From Bacillus sp. SD075 (lineage in GTDB: Bacteria > Bacillota > Bacilli > Bacillales > DSM-1321), in contig NZ_JADILK010000029.1 of NCBI RefSeq assembly GCF_017355165.1, positions 1-59,014 of the forward strand: a DNA stretch of 59,014 bases, given 5' to 3'. The position numbers and the translations under genes were made by a program. Positions 44,552-53,614 of the stretch are shown one piece after another. Positions within the stretch are counted from its first letter, which is position 1; every line of letters starts with the position of its first letter. The notes beneath the pieces are model-generated. The model did no database searches and had not been told where the DNA came from. It was given only the letters and a program-made list of their open reading frames with translations.

Positions 44552-45514
44552 TTGCTGAGATATATCCTGAAAAGAATCTTATCAACAATCCCTGTGCTTT
44601 TTGGGGTTACAATTATTGTTTTTTTATTAATCCAAATGATACCGGGAGATCCTGCCAAATCAATTCTCGGTAGTGATGCAACACCAGAAGCAGTTAAAGC
44701 CTTACGAGATGAGATGGGATTGAATGAAACGCTCTTGACACAATACGGATTATGGATGATGGATTTGCTTAAGGGGGATTTAGGTTATTCTTATACTCTT
44801 CATAAACCAATTATAAATGAACTTCTGCCAAGATTTGTGAACAGCTTGATTTTAACAGTCGCTAGTTTACTAATATGTATTACATTAGGGGTTATCATAG
44901 GGCTCATCAGTGCATTAAAAAAAGATCGTGTGATTGATAAGGTAAGTATGGGAGCTGCATTAATTGGTGCCAGTATGCCAGTGTTTTGGATCGCCTTAAT
45001 GCTTATGTGGTTATTTGCAATTAAATTACAAATGTTTCCGGTAAGCGGAATGTATAATATGAGAAATCCCGGCGGCTCTATGGATTTACTTCATCATTTA
45101 GTTTTACCAGCCTTTGCAACAGCAACCGTTTCTCTTGCTGTGATTGCCAGATTAACAAGAAGTACGGTTCTTGATGTGCTACAAAAAGATTATGTAAAAT
45201 ATTTTCACTCGTTTGGTCTTTCCAAAACAAAAATCAACTTTGTGCATGTGATGCGAAATTCTCTTCCGCCAGTCATCAATATTTCTGGATTGCAGGTGGG
45301 GTATATTATGGGAGGGGCTTTGTTTAGTGAAGTTGTATTTAACTGGCCTGGCATCGGACAGCAACTTTATACAGCCGTAACATCCAATGATTATCCTACT
45401 GTTCAATCTGGCATTCTCTTAATTTCCTTAACCTTTGTCATAGTTAATTTAGTTGTCGATCTATTAAACGTTTGGTTGAGTCCCAAATTACAGGATTCTA
45501 TAAAAGCAGAATAG
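44552..45514 (+). CDS. ABC transporter permease (DppB/GsiC-like)
   Basis: A 320-residue membrane protein with six helices. MLRYILKRILSTIPVLFGVTIIVFLLIQMIPGDPAK is the typical start of DppB-type permeases, and the ATPase-contacting EAA-like loop reads LQKDYVKYFHSFGLSKTKI. TTG start with GGAGGCGC upstream. It is separated from the binding-protein gene by 130 bases containing a weak AACCCG/CGGGTT hairpin that may lower downstream expression. Confidence 0.92.
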   Translation: MLRYILKRILSTIPVLFGVTIIVFLLIQMIPGDPAKSILGSDATPEAVKALRDEMGLNETLLTQYGLWMMDLLKGDLGYSYTLHKPIINELLPRFVNSLILTVASLLICITLGVIIGLISALKKDRVIDKVSMGAALIGASMPVFWIALMLMWLFAIKLQMFPVSGMYNMRNPGGSMDLLHHLVLPAFATATVSLAVIARLTRSTVLDVLQKDYVKYFHSFGLSKTKINFVHVMRNSLPPVINISGLQVGYIMGGALFSEVVFNWPGIGQQLYTAVTSNDYPTVQSGILLISLTFVIVNLVVDLLNVWLSPKLQDSIKAE

Positions 45515-45524
45515 GGGTGAAGGG

Positions 45525-46448
45525 ATGGCTGAGAAGTGGAAACTCTCAAGTAGAGCTTTTTTCAGCAATAAAATGGCTTCAATAGGAGCGGTTATTATTC
45601 TATTAGCAGTTTTTCTAGCAATCTTTGCTAACTTTGTTGCACCGTATGATCCGAATACGGTAGCAGAAGGAAGTAACCGATTGCTAACTCCAGGAACAGA
45701 CGGACATATCCTGGGAACAGATCAACAAGGAAGAGATATTTTAAGCCGAATCATTTTTGGAACGCAAACATCCCTAATTTCAGCGGTTGTTCCTGTTGTC
45801 ATTGCAGCTGTTGTCAGTATTGCACTTGGAATTATAGCAGGATATTATCAAGGTTTTATCGGAACCTTGATTATGAGAGTAATAGATATCTTTTTTGCTT
45901 TCCCGGCCGTGTTATTGGCGATTGCCATCGCTGCCATTTTAGGGCCAGGGTTGCTCAATGTCATTATTGCGATGATTATTGTTCGCATTCCTTATATGAC
46001 ACGAGTTGTTTATACAGATGTCCTGCAAGAAAGCCAGAAGGAATATGTGGAGGCTGCCAAAGCATTTGGAATAGGAGAGTTGGAAATCATGTTTAAGCAA
46101 ATTCTCCCTAACGTATTACCGAGTTTGATCGCATATGCGACAACACTTGCTGGTGTAACGATTGTAACGGTAGCAGGTTTAAGTTTTATCGGGCTTGGTG
46201 TTCAGCCTCCGACAGCTGACTGGGGCCGAATGGCAAGTGATGGCAGTAAAGTGTTAATGCAAGGGTATCCGCATGTTACATTCATTCCAGGCATCGCCAT
46301 TTTAATCTTATCTTTTGCCTTCAGTATGATTGGTGATGGATTAAGAAATGCCCTAGATCCATATGAACAATCAAAAATGAAAGCTAAGAAGAAAGTGAAA
46401 ACAGAAAAAACCACAGGAGTCGGTGTAGGACAAACGGCTAAAGGCTGA
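45525..46448 (+). CDS. ABC transporter permease (DppC/GsiD-like)
   Basis: A 307-residue inner-membrane permease, partner of the previous gene. The N-terminal helix (MASIGAVIILLAVFLAIFANFVAPYDPN), the LGTDQQGRDILSRIIFGTQTSL motif typical of DppC proteins, and the EAA loop (EYVEAAKAFGIGELEIMFKQILPN) are present. It starts 10 bases after the first permease. Confidence 0.92.
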   Translation: MAEKWKLSSRAFFSNKMASIGAVIILLAVFLAIFANFVAPYDPNTVAEGSNRLLTPGTDGHILGTDQQGRDILSRIIFGTQTSLISAVVPVVIAAVVSIALGIIAGYYQGFIGTLIMRVIDIFFAFPAVLLAIAIAAILGPGLLNVIIAMIIVRIPYMTRVVYTDVLQESQKEYVEAAKAFGIGELEIMFKQILPNVLPSLIAYATTLAGVTIVTVAGLSFIGLGVQPPTADWGRMASDGSKVLMQGYPHVTFIPGIAILILSFAFSMIGDGLRNALDPYEQSKMKAKKKVKTEKTTGVGVGQTAKG

Positions 46449-46487
46449 GAGAAGTTTTTATACAGGCAAAGAGGAAAGGGTGGTTAG

Positions 46488-47516
46488 ATGAAAATGGCTG
46501 CTTCACTAAAAGAAGAAAGTATTTTACTTAATATAGAAAATCTTTCTACGAAAATAAAAACGGCTGACGGTATTCTAACCGTTTTAGAGGATGTTAACTT
46601 TACTGTGCAAAAAGGTGAAATCATGGCGATTGTCGGGGAGTCCGGTTCTGGGAAATCGATGACCATTAACTCCATCCTGAAACTGCTGCCTGAAAATTTG
46701 ATAGAAGAATATAACGGTTCAATTAAAGTAGACGGTAAAGACGTCATTACCCTCAGTGAAAATAAAATGCAGGAAATTAGAGGAAGAAGAATTTCTCTGG
46801 TGGCACAAAATGCAATGACATCATTGGATCCCTCTTATCGGGTCGGTAAACAAATTGTTGAAATTATGGTGGCAAAAACGGAAGCGACGAAGTCTCAAGC
46901 AAAGGAAAAGGCCCTATCTCTTTTGGCTCAAATGGGAATTGATGATCCGGAACGGATTTTCCAGTCTTATCCACATCAATTAAGTGGTGGTTTGCGGCAG
47001 CGGGCGGTTATTGCGATGTCACTTGCTTGTGGTCCAGATTTAATTATTGCTGACGAACCGACATCTGCTTTGGATCCAACCGTGCAATTACAGGTATTAG
47101 ATCTATTTGTCAAAATAAATCGCGAATTCGGTACGGCTATTTTAATCATTACACATGATTTTGGCGTCGTTGCCCGAATCGCACATAAGGTAGCTGTCAT
47201 GTATGCCGGACAGATTGTCGAAAACGGGGCAGTTGGCGATATCATTAATTATCCCCAGCATCCTTATACGCAAAGTTTACTAAAATGTATTCCTGATATG
47301 GACTGGATATTTAAGGAAACCATGGTCAAAAAACCATTATTTCAGATAAAGGGAGAACCGCCAAATCTCTTGGAATTACCGCAGGGCTGCCGTTTTTCCG
47401 GCCGCTGCCATTTAGCTAAGGATGAGTGTCATGTAACGAAGCCGTTATTAAAAAAACAAAATCGGTATAATTCAAATCATTTAGTGCGCTGCGTGTTGAC
47501 TGAAAGGAGCCGTTAA
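46488..47516 (+). CDS. ABC transporter ATP-binding protein (DppD-like)
   Basis: A 342-residue ATPase. Walker A GESGSGKS near residue 53, signature LSGGLRQR near 165, Walker B LIIADEPTSALD near 185, and the C-terminal oligopeptide-transporter domain with GCRFSGRCHLAKDEC. It pairs with the following gene, which starts 2 bases after its stop. Confidence 0.93.
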   Translation: MKMAASLKEESILLNIENLSTKIKTADGILTVLEDVNFTVQKGEIMAIVGESGSGKSMTINSILKLLPENLIEEYNGSIKVDGKDVITLSENKMQEIRGRRISLVAQNAMTSLDPSYRVGKQIVEIMVAKTEATKSQAKEKALSLLAQMGIDDPERIFQSYPHQLSGGLRQRAVIAMSLACGPDLIIADEPTSALDPTVQLQVLDLFVKINREFGTAILIITHDFGVVARIAHKVAVMYAGQIVENGAVGDIINYPQHPYTQSLLKCIPDMDWIFKETMVKKPLFQIKGEPPNLLELPQGCRFSGRCHLAKDECHVTKPLLKKQNRYNSNHLVRCVLTERSR

Positions 47517-47518
47517 AG

Positions 47519-48352
47519 ATGAAAGACAATACTTTAATTGAAGTAAAAGAATTGCAAAAGATCTATGGCGGAAAAAATGGTATATTGCTTCCCGGTAAAA
47601 AGGTGACAGCCGTCAAGGATGTCAGTTTCTCCATCCGTGAGGGAGAGACGTTTGGTTTAATTGGTGAATCTGGGTCAGGCAAAACGACAGTTGGAAGAAT
47701 GATACTCAGATTGATCGATCCGACAAGCGGATCCATTATCTACAAAGGACAGTCGTTAATGGATTTATCTAAAAAATCGATGGCTGCATTGCGAAAGGAA
47801 GTCCAAATTGTTTTTCAGGATTCTGGATCAGCCTTTAATCCACGTAAAACAATCGGTTCTCAAATTGCTCAGTCTTTGCTTAAATTTGGAGTCAATCAAG
47901 ATATCCAAGTGATTCGCAAAGAAACTCTCCATATGCTAGAGGTGGTTGGTTTGAGAGCTGACTTCTATGACCGCTACCCGCACGAACTTTCTGGCGGACA
48001 GCGGCAGCGGGCAGGAATTGCACGAGCGTTAATTTTGAAACCTAAATTTCTCGTTCTCGATGAACCGGTATCCGCACTAGATGTTTCCGTTAAAGCACAG
48101 ATTATTAATCTATTAATGGATTTACAAAAAGAATTTAACTTAACCTATTTATTTATCGCACATAATCTGGATTTAGTTGCTTATTTTTGTGATCGAGTGG
48201 CGGTTTTATCAAAGGGGGAAGTGATTGAAACAGCTTCGACGATGGAGTTGTTTAAAAATCCTAAACATGAGTTGACGAAAAAATTATTAAGCTCCATTTT
48301 GACCCTGCAAGGGGATTTGGGAGAAGTTTATCGAAAAATAAATGTGATTTGA
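47519..48352 (+). CDS. ABC transporter ATP-binding protein (DppF/OppF-like, short form)
   Basis: A 277-residue ATPase. Walker [10 protein letters not shown] near residue 50, signature LSGGQRQR near 158, Walker [13 protein letters not shown] near 178. It lacks the C-terminal Cys-containing extension of typical DppF (about 320 residues). The GAAAGGAGCC site lies at the end of the upstream gene. Confidence 0.92.
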   Translation: MKDNTLIEVKELQKIYGGKNGILLPGKKVTAVKDVSFSIREGETFGLIGESGSGKTTVGRMILRLIDPTSGSIIYKGQSLMDLSKKSMAALRKEVQIVFQDSGSAFNPRKTIGSQIAQSLLKFGVNQDIQVIRKETLHMLEVVGLRADFYDRYPHELSGGQRQRAGIARALILKPKFLVLDEPVSALDVSVKAQIINLLMDLQKEFNLTYLFIAHNLDLVAYFCDRVAVLSKGEVIETASTMELFKNPKHELTKKLLSSILTLQGDLGEVYRKINVI

Positions 48353-48366
48353 ATTGGAGGAGATTA

Positions 48367-49776
48367 ATGATTAAGGAATTGTTTTTTAAGGATATACAGA
48401 CGATTTCCGGCTTTTTACAAAGAAAAGAAATCTCACCGGTAGAATTAACAAAACAGCTTATAGAGCGAATTGAAGAACTTGAGCCTACCCTTAATGCGTA
48501 TATTACGGTGTTGAAGGAGGAAGCTTTGAAACAAGCAGTGTCAATGGAAAAAGAATTTGCAGAAGGGAACATCCGCAGTTCCCTTCACGGAGTGCCGATT
48601 GCAATTAAAGATATTTTTGAAATGAAGGGCAGCATTACAACTTCCGGCTCAAAGGTGTTTGAACATTTCATTGCAGAGCGGGATGCTAAGGTAATGGCAC
48701 AATTGAAGGCTGCCGGAGCAATCGTCATTGGCAAAACCAATCTTCACGAGTTTGCCATGGGCGCTACTACAGAAAATCCCCATTATGGTTCTACCCGGAA
48801 TCCATGGAATATAAAAAAAATACCTGGCGGTTCCAGCGGCGGTTCCGCTGTTGGAGTGGCAACAGGGACAGCTTTCGGAGCGGTTGGAACGGATACAGGC
48901 GGATCGATTCGCCTGCCGGCTGCACTTTGCGGTATAGTCGGCTTAAAGCCAACTTATAATCTAGTGAACACAGATGGCTGTATGCCATTAAGTTGGACAC
49001 TCGATCACATCGGCCCAATGACGAGAACGGTAGCTGATAGCCGCATCATGCTGAGAATCATGGCTGATCCGGAAATGGTTAGTCTTATCGATTTAGGTAC
49101 GGAACTCACGGATTTGCATGGGGTTAGAATAGGTGTATGTGAAAAGTACTTTTTTGAAAGTATGGATCCAGAAATGAAAAACGTGGTGCAAGCGGCATTG
49201 CTGCAATTAATGGAACTAGGCGCAGAAGTGGTTTCTATTAAACTCGAAGATTTGGAAGAGGCAATTGAAGCACAAAAAATGATTTCAAAATCGGAGGCGT
49301 ATACGCTCCACGAGGAGAATTTCGCAAAAACGCCTGAACTATATGGAAAAGATATCGCCTACCGTCTGAACTTAGGACGTAGCGTTCCTGCCACACAATA
49401 TATCAGAGCCAGAAATACTCGCAAACGTTTTATAGGGCATGTATTAGAGTCAATGTCTCAGCAGGGGCTGGATGTTCTATTTACACCAACAAATGCAATC
49501 CCGCCTTTTGATATTGGCAGCATCCAGCCAGAAGAATCATTGAATAATATTTTCACATTAGGCCGGACTCCGCTCGGGAATTTACTAGGATTTCCCGTTA
49601 TCAGTGTTCCGTGTGGTTTTACTGAAGAGAAAATGCCGGTAGGCTTCCAACTAATTGGGAAGCCGTATGACGATGGAAAAATCATGAATATCGCTGAAGT
49701 ATATGAGAAGTCCACGAATTGGGTGTCTTGTTTAGAAAAGAATAATGCTTATAAGGCAGAAAATATTACACTGTAA
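48367..49776 (+). CDS. Amidase-signature hydrolase (GatA-like fold)
   Basis: A 469-residue amidase-signature enzyme that hydrolyses a carboxamide to acid and ammonia. The Ser-cisSer-Lys triad is visible: Lys81 in PIAIKDIFE, cis-Ser156 in PGGSSGGS, and Ser180 in DTGGSIR, spaced as in S. aureus GatA (79/154/178). ATG 48367 follows GGAGGAGATTA. No gatC or gatB is adjacent, so it is not a tRNA amidotransferase; it probably acts on an imported substrate. Confidence 0.9.
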   Translation: MIKELFFKDIQTISGFLQRKEISPVELTKQLIERIEELEPTLNAYITVLKEEALKQAVSMEKEFAEGNIRSSLHGVPIAIKDIFEMKGSITTSGSKVFEHFIAERDAKVMAQLKAAGAIVIGKTNLHEFAMGATTENPHYGSTRNPWNIKKIPGGSSGGSAVGVATGTAFGAVGTDTGGSIRLPAALCGIVGLKPTYNLVNTDGCMPLSWTLDHIGPMTRTVADSRIMLRIMADPEMVSLIDLGTELTDLHGVRIGVCEKYFFESMDPEMKNVVQAALLQLMELGAEVVSIKLEDLEEAIEAQKMISKSEAYTLHEENFAKTPELYGKDIAYRLNLGRSVPATQYIRARNTRKRFIGHVLESMSQQGLDVLFTPTNAIPPFDIGSIQPEESLNNIFTLGRTPLGNLLGFPVISVPCGFTEEKMPVGFQLIGKPYDDGKIMNIAEVYEKSTNWVSCLEKNNAYKAENITL

Positions 49777-49882
49777 AAATGCCGATAGAAATAGCATATG
49801 GTAATGATGGAAAGTCGTTTTGTTATTTGGTCACTGTTGTAAAAAGATAGGAAAATGATCAATGGCTAGAGAGGGGCATATA
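49777..49882. other. Intercistronic gap
   Basis: 106 bases; no clear terminator seen, so read-through from the amidase is plausible. Confidence 0.4.
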
Positions 49883-51109
49883 ATGATGGAAAAACAAATG
49901 GTACTCGTAAACGAGGAAAAATTAAAGGATACATTAGAGAAATTTGCTGACTTTGGACGAACAGAAAAAAATGGCGTTACCCGTTTGTCCCTGTCAGAAG
50001 AAGATAAAGCAGCAAGAGATTTCTTTTGTTCTTTCTGTGAAGAACTGGGAATGACCATCAAAGTGGATGATATGGGGAATATCTATGCCACCTTGGAAGG
50101 ACAAGAAAATAAGCCTCCGATTGTAATCGGATCGCATATAGATACCGTCAAAAAAGGTGGCCGTTTTGACGGAATATTGGGAGTAGCTGCTGGTATGGAG
50201 GTAGCTCGTACTTTAGTGGTAAACAATATTAAACTGCGTCTTCCCCTTACTGTTGTCGCTTTTACGAATGAAGAGGGCGCTAGATTTGAACCTGTTATGA
50301 TGTCTTCAGGCGTGTTATCAGGGAAATTCGAAAAAGAAAAGATGATGAAAGTGAAAGATGTCGATGGTATCACTTTTGAAGAAGCTCTAAATGCAATTGG
50401 TTATAACGGCAGCGAAGAAAACCGTCTAAAAGAAGCGACCGCTTTATTAGAATTACATATAGAACAAGGTCCAATTTTGGAAAATGAAAATGTAAGGATT
50501 GGTGTGGTCGAAAGTGTAATCGGCATGTGTAGCTATGAAATGCAAGTAACCGGTGTGTCCGACCATGCAGGAACCACCCCGATGGAGATGAGAAAAGACG
50601 CTCTTATGGCATCCATCAATATTATTACAGAAGCGCGGGAAAAGCTGAGCAAACTCGATAAGGCGTTGGTTTATACGATGGGGAGATTCAATATCTTTCC
50701 GAATATCAATACCGTCATTCCAAATAAAGTCGTGTTTACGATTGAATCCAGACATAAGGATGCGGAAGTTATTAAACGAGTAGAAGAAATCATTCAAGGT
50801 CTATCGCAAGTAGAAAATAATGAAGGGTGCGAAATCAAAGTGACCAAGCTTTGGGATCGCGACACGGTTCTATTCGATAAAAAGCTTTGCGCTGACTTGG
50901 AAAAAGCATCTGGAAATCTCGGATATTCCTATAAACGAATGGACAGTGGAGCTGGCCATGATGCACAATTCATCGCCAGTTATATTCCGACCGCTATGCT
51001 CTTCGTTCCAAGCATAGATGGAAAAAGTCATTGCGAAGATGAACTTACTAGTTGGGAAGACTGTGAAAAAGGGGTAAATGTCCTGATTGAAACTATACTT
51101 TCCATGTAG
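49883..51109 (+). CDS. M20-family amidohydrolase (N-carbamoyl-L-amino-acid hydrolase / allantoate amidohydrolase-like)
   Basis: A 408-residue di-zinc hydrolase. Candidate metal ligands are His in IGSHIDTV, Asp in GRFDGILGV, Glu in TNEEGARF, His in LHIEQGP, and the C-terminal His in KSHCEDE. The dimerisation domain sits between (residues about 205-320, SDHAGTTPMEMRKDA). Start chosen at ATG 49883 after AGAGGGGCATATA; ATG 49862 is an alternative. Such enzymes remove a carbamoyl or ureido group from amino acids or allantoate. With the importer and amidase, this suggests use of ureido or amide nitrogen. Confidence 0.85.
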   Translation: MMEKQMVLVNEEKLKDTLEKFADFGRTEKNGVTRLSLSEEDKAARDFFCSFCEELGMTIKVDDMGNIYATLEGQENKPPIVIGSHIDTVKKGGRFDGILGVAAGMEVARTLVVNNIKLRLPLTVVAFTNEEGARFEPVMMSSGVLSGKFEKEKMMKVKDVDGITFEEALNAIGYNGSEENRLKEATALLELHIEQGPILENENVRIGVVESVIGMCSYEMQVTGVSDHAGTTPMEMRKDALMASINIITEAREKLSKLDKALVYTMGRFNIFPNINTVIPNKVVFTIESRHKDAEVIKRVEEIIQGLSQVENNEGCEIKVTKLWDRDTVLFDKKLCADLEKASGNLGYSYKRMDSGAGHDAQFIASYIPTAMLFVPSIDGKSHCEDELTSWEDCEKGVNVLIETILSM

Positions 51110-51132
51110 GGAAGATGGGGAGAGGATCGGTG

Positions 51133-51516
51133 ATGAAAAGGCTAATAGATAAATTAATCGCGAGTAGTACAGCCTTAACCAACGAAAGGTGTTTAATAGA
51201 AGGCCAGACTATAGTTGAAAAAAGAGATAGAACATTTAGAGTTACAGACAATGTTCATTTCCCTAGCGCTGATGTAGAAGAGGGTGACAATTTAGATAGC
51301 TCAGTTGCAATAAATTGGTTCGGTAATATCATTGTTCAGAATCAATACTCAGAATACAACTTGTGTTACATTATAGGAACTAACAACCTTCCTTATCCAG
51401 TGTATTTATTGCAATTTGACATCTACAATGATGGGGAGCAATTAGTAAATTGGAACCAAAATGGTTTTGTTAAATTAGGACATCATGATTTAGAGATTGT
51501 TCAAGAAATATTATAA
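51133..51516 (+). CDS. Hypothetical protein, 127 residues, at the operon end
   Basis: A soluble mixed alpha/beta protein (MKRLIDKLIASSTALTNERC; SVAINWFGNIIVQNQYSEYNLCYIIGTNNLPYPVYLLQFDIYNDG). ATG 51133 follows GGAGAGGATC. It starts 23 bases after the hydrolase and is followed by a hairpin, so it may be the last cistron of the transporter operon. Family not recognised. Confidence 0.6.
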   Translation: MKRLIDKLIASSTALTNERCLIEGQTIVEKRDRTFRVTDNVHFPSADVEEGDNLDSSVAINWFGNIIVQNQYSEYNLCYIIGTNNLPYPVYLLQFDIYNDGEQLVNWNQNGFVKLGHHDLEIVQEIL

Positions 51517-51527
51517 GACAACTTCAG

Positions 51528-51567
51528 ACTCCTCATCCCTTCTATATAAAGAAATAAGATGAGGAGT
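51528..51567 (+). terminator. Hairpin downstream of the transporter operon
   Basis: ACTCCTCATC pairs with GATGAGGAGT over a 20-base loop. No T-run follows, so termination is uncertain. Confidence 0.45.
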
Positions 51568-51589
51568 ATGGAGTATGTTCTATGTTGAT

Positions 51590-51790
51590 TTAGATACATT
51601 AGGCTAATCGGAGCAAAGCGGAGATTGGTCTAATGGGCGGGGAGGAATGAGTGAGAAACGAACTCATGACGGGCTGCCTAGCCTATCTTTACTTTGAATA
51701 AATATTGGGTAGCCACCCCGTACCTACGCTACCGCTCCGTTCCTCTTAAGCAGTTGCTCATTTTTCACTAACGTGAAAACGGCAACTATC
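51590..51790. other. GC-richer intergenic block, possible structured RNA
   Basis: A block richer in GC than its surroundings, with several short palindromes: GAGTGAGAAACGAACTC, GGGCTGCCTAGCC and GGGTAGCCACCCC. No open frame. It could be part of a non-coding RNA or an old mobile element end. Confidence 0.35.
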
Positions 51791-52154
51791 ATTATCATAA
51801 TATTATTTATTATACACACACGAAGAGAGTAGTGAGAGTTTCCCTGCTCTTTTTGTTTATGGTGTATTATTCCGTGTTAATCTTATGACTACTAAGTTTA
51901 TCATTATCAACAAAATGTTCAATATCATCAAATTCATTTGTGTGTGGCACAATTTACCTAAAAAGAAAGACAATGATGTAATTGAAAATAGCATTCGTAA
52001 GTTATACTAACTTAAAGGAAATCATCCATTGTGAAGCTGAAAAGATGAGTCAGAAGTCTACCTTGTTTAGTAAGGCAATCAAGTACATTGAGCTACAGAA
52101 TTATGATAACTGGTTTATATTATCCGCAAATATGGACTTCTCAGTAAAAAACAA
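51791..52154. other. Intergenic region with decayed coding-like sequence
   Basis: One frame around 52020-52150 reads EAEKMSQKSTLFSKAIKYIE and LQNYDNWFILSANMD, coding-like but without a start. It ends next to the following short frame. Confidence 0.35.
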
Positions 52155-52280
52155 ATGATTGCTCCTTATGATTTGAAATTGAATAATATGAAAGTAATAG
52201 AGGGGAAAGCTTGGGCAAAGTTGGTGCTTGGTCAGGATGAGGAACAACTAGAGCAAAACGCAATCCAGTATGATTTGTAA
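52155..52280 (+). other. Short frame, probable gene remnant, 41 residues
   Basis: Reads MIAPYDLKLNNMKVIEGKAW and LVLGQDEEQLEQNAIQYDL. It may be the C-terminal end of the coding-like sequence upstream, split by one stop. Not recognised. Confidence 0.35.
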
Positions 52281-52298
52281 ACAAGAGGTTAATGATGT

Positions 52299-52334
52299 AA
52301 TCCACTTTGTTACATAATCTTAACAAAGTGGATT
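52299..52334. terminator. Strong bidirectional hairpin
   Basis: A perfect 14-bp stem (AATCCACTTTGTTA and its complement) with an 8-base loop, 12 bases after the end of the minus-strand ParB-like gene. Confidence 0.75.
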
Positions 52335-52345
52335 TGAAAAAAATA

Positions 52346-53095
52346 TCAATCTAAATACCTGTAAATTTTTTCTTGTAAAAATGACATTACTACACTTCGG
52401 AAATTTAAAGCAGTAGCCAGTACTTCAATTTGTTCTGGAATAGTGAGCTGCTCGAATCGTTTGGCATGTTTAAAGAAGTATTGGAGAAATTTGCGTTTTT
52501 CATCTGTCAGTCTTTCTTTGTTACTTTGCGGAAGACCTGCACTTTTATATAAGAAATCTTTTACAGTGTTATCGAGACTGAGGTTGTCAATCCAATTCAA
52601 GGTTTTTTCTGTTGTATGGTTGTTTATATATTCCTGTGGGACAGTTTGTTTGTAGTGGTAATCCTCTAAATCTTGTTTTGTGAATCCAGTCATTTTTATG
52701 ACCTGTGATATAGATAAATTTCTTGCTTGGAGCTTGTTTAGAAGGCTTTGCTTACTAGTCTTATTTGAATCCCCTTTGTTATGAAGCCTGCGAAGTATTT
52801 TTAGGTATTGTGAGGGTTTTCCTGTGAATTCTTCAATTATACAGGGAACTTCTTTTAAATTTGTTTCGTTAATCATGAAAAGATAACAATCATATCTTCC
52901 TACTAAAAAATACTCTTCTTTTTGAGGATGTTTTTCAACAGGTAGAAGTAAATCAAAAGTATCAAGATAGTGAAAATTAATATTCATCCTTTTATAAAAC
53001 GTTTTTGTAATATGTGGGATGTATAAGGGCTTTATTTTTTTAATCGGAATCCAGTTAATCTCTTTTGGAGAATACCTGTTATGTTCAACAAACAT
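52346..53095 (-). CDS. ParB-like protein (ParB/Srx fold + helix-turn-helix), tentative
   Basis: A 249-residue protein. Residues about 10-90 (NWIPIKKIKPLYIP; LPVEKHPQKEEYFLVGRYDCYLF) resemble the ParB/Srx nucleotide-binding fold, where a x-P-V-x...G-x-Y-x-L pattern is typical. NLSISQVIKMTGFTKQDLEDY near 130-150 is a helix-turn-helix like that of KorB/Spo0J. A helical C-terminal half follows. Start ATG 53095 follows AGGAGGT. It has no ParA partner. It could be a regulator of a lost plasmid or mobile element. Family call is tentative. Confidence 0.5.
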   Translation of the reverse strand: MFVEHNRYSPKEINWIPIKKIKPLYIPHITKTFYKRMNINFHYLDTFDLLLPVEKHPQKEEYFLVGRYDCYLFMINETNLKEVPCIIEEFTGKPSQYLKILRRLHNKGDSNKTSKQSLLNKLQARNLSISQVIKMTGFTKQDLEDYHYKQTVPQEYINNHTTEKTLNWIDNLSLDNTVKDFLYKSAGLPQSNKERLTDEKRKFLQYFFKHAKRFEQLTIPEQIEVLATALNFRSVVMSFLQEKIYRYLD

Positions 53096-53614
53096 ATACA
53101 TACCTCCTCGCAGTATGTATATGGGAATCAAAAATTGTCCTATTACAATATAATTAAAGGACAATTACTTAAGCGAAACTGGATTGTGCTAAAGTGACTA
53201 AGAAATTATAGTCTTGATTGTTGAAGTAGCTGAAACATTTGTAATTGTATCTTTTTGAGGATTAATAAAACTGTGATTTCATTAGGAGTAACACACCCTT
53301 TTACTCTTAATGGTGCGTTCGTATTATAAGGTTAGCCAGTTTTTTAACCTGGACCCTATAGAGTAGACACTTATAAAAGGGAAGGAATTAGGTGTTACAG
53401 CCAGATCTATTCAGAAAATCTGTTTGAATCGTACTTATAAGGAGAAAATTTAAAGAAGGATATTAAATTTTCTCCTTTATAGAATAAATATTACATAGAA
53501 AACCAGGATAGAATACATAAGTAATACATAAATATAGCATTTAAGATATTAAGACTAGATAAAATTCACATAATACCTCAAAGGTAATAAAATACTTATG
53601 AGGTGATTTTTGTA
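53096..53614. other. Intergenic region with a long hairpin and a possible IS end
   Basis: At 53436-53481 an 18-bp stem (TATAAGGAGAAAATTTAA with its complement, one bulged base) closes a small loop. Around 53349-53370 the sequence TGGACCCTATAGAGTAGACA looks like a terminal repeat of an IS3-family element, but no transposase is present. Confidence 0.4.
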
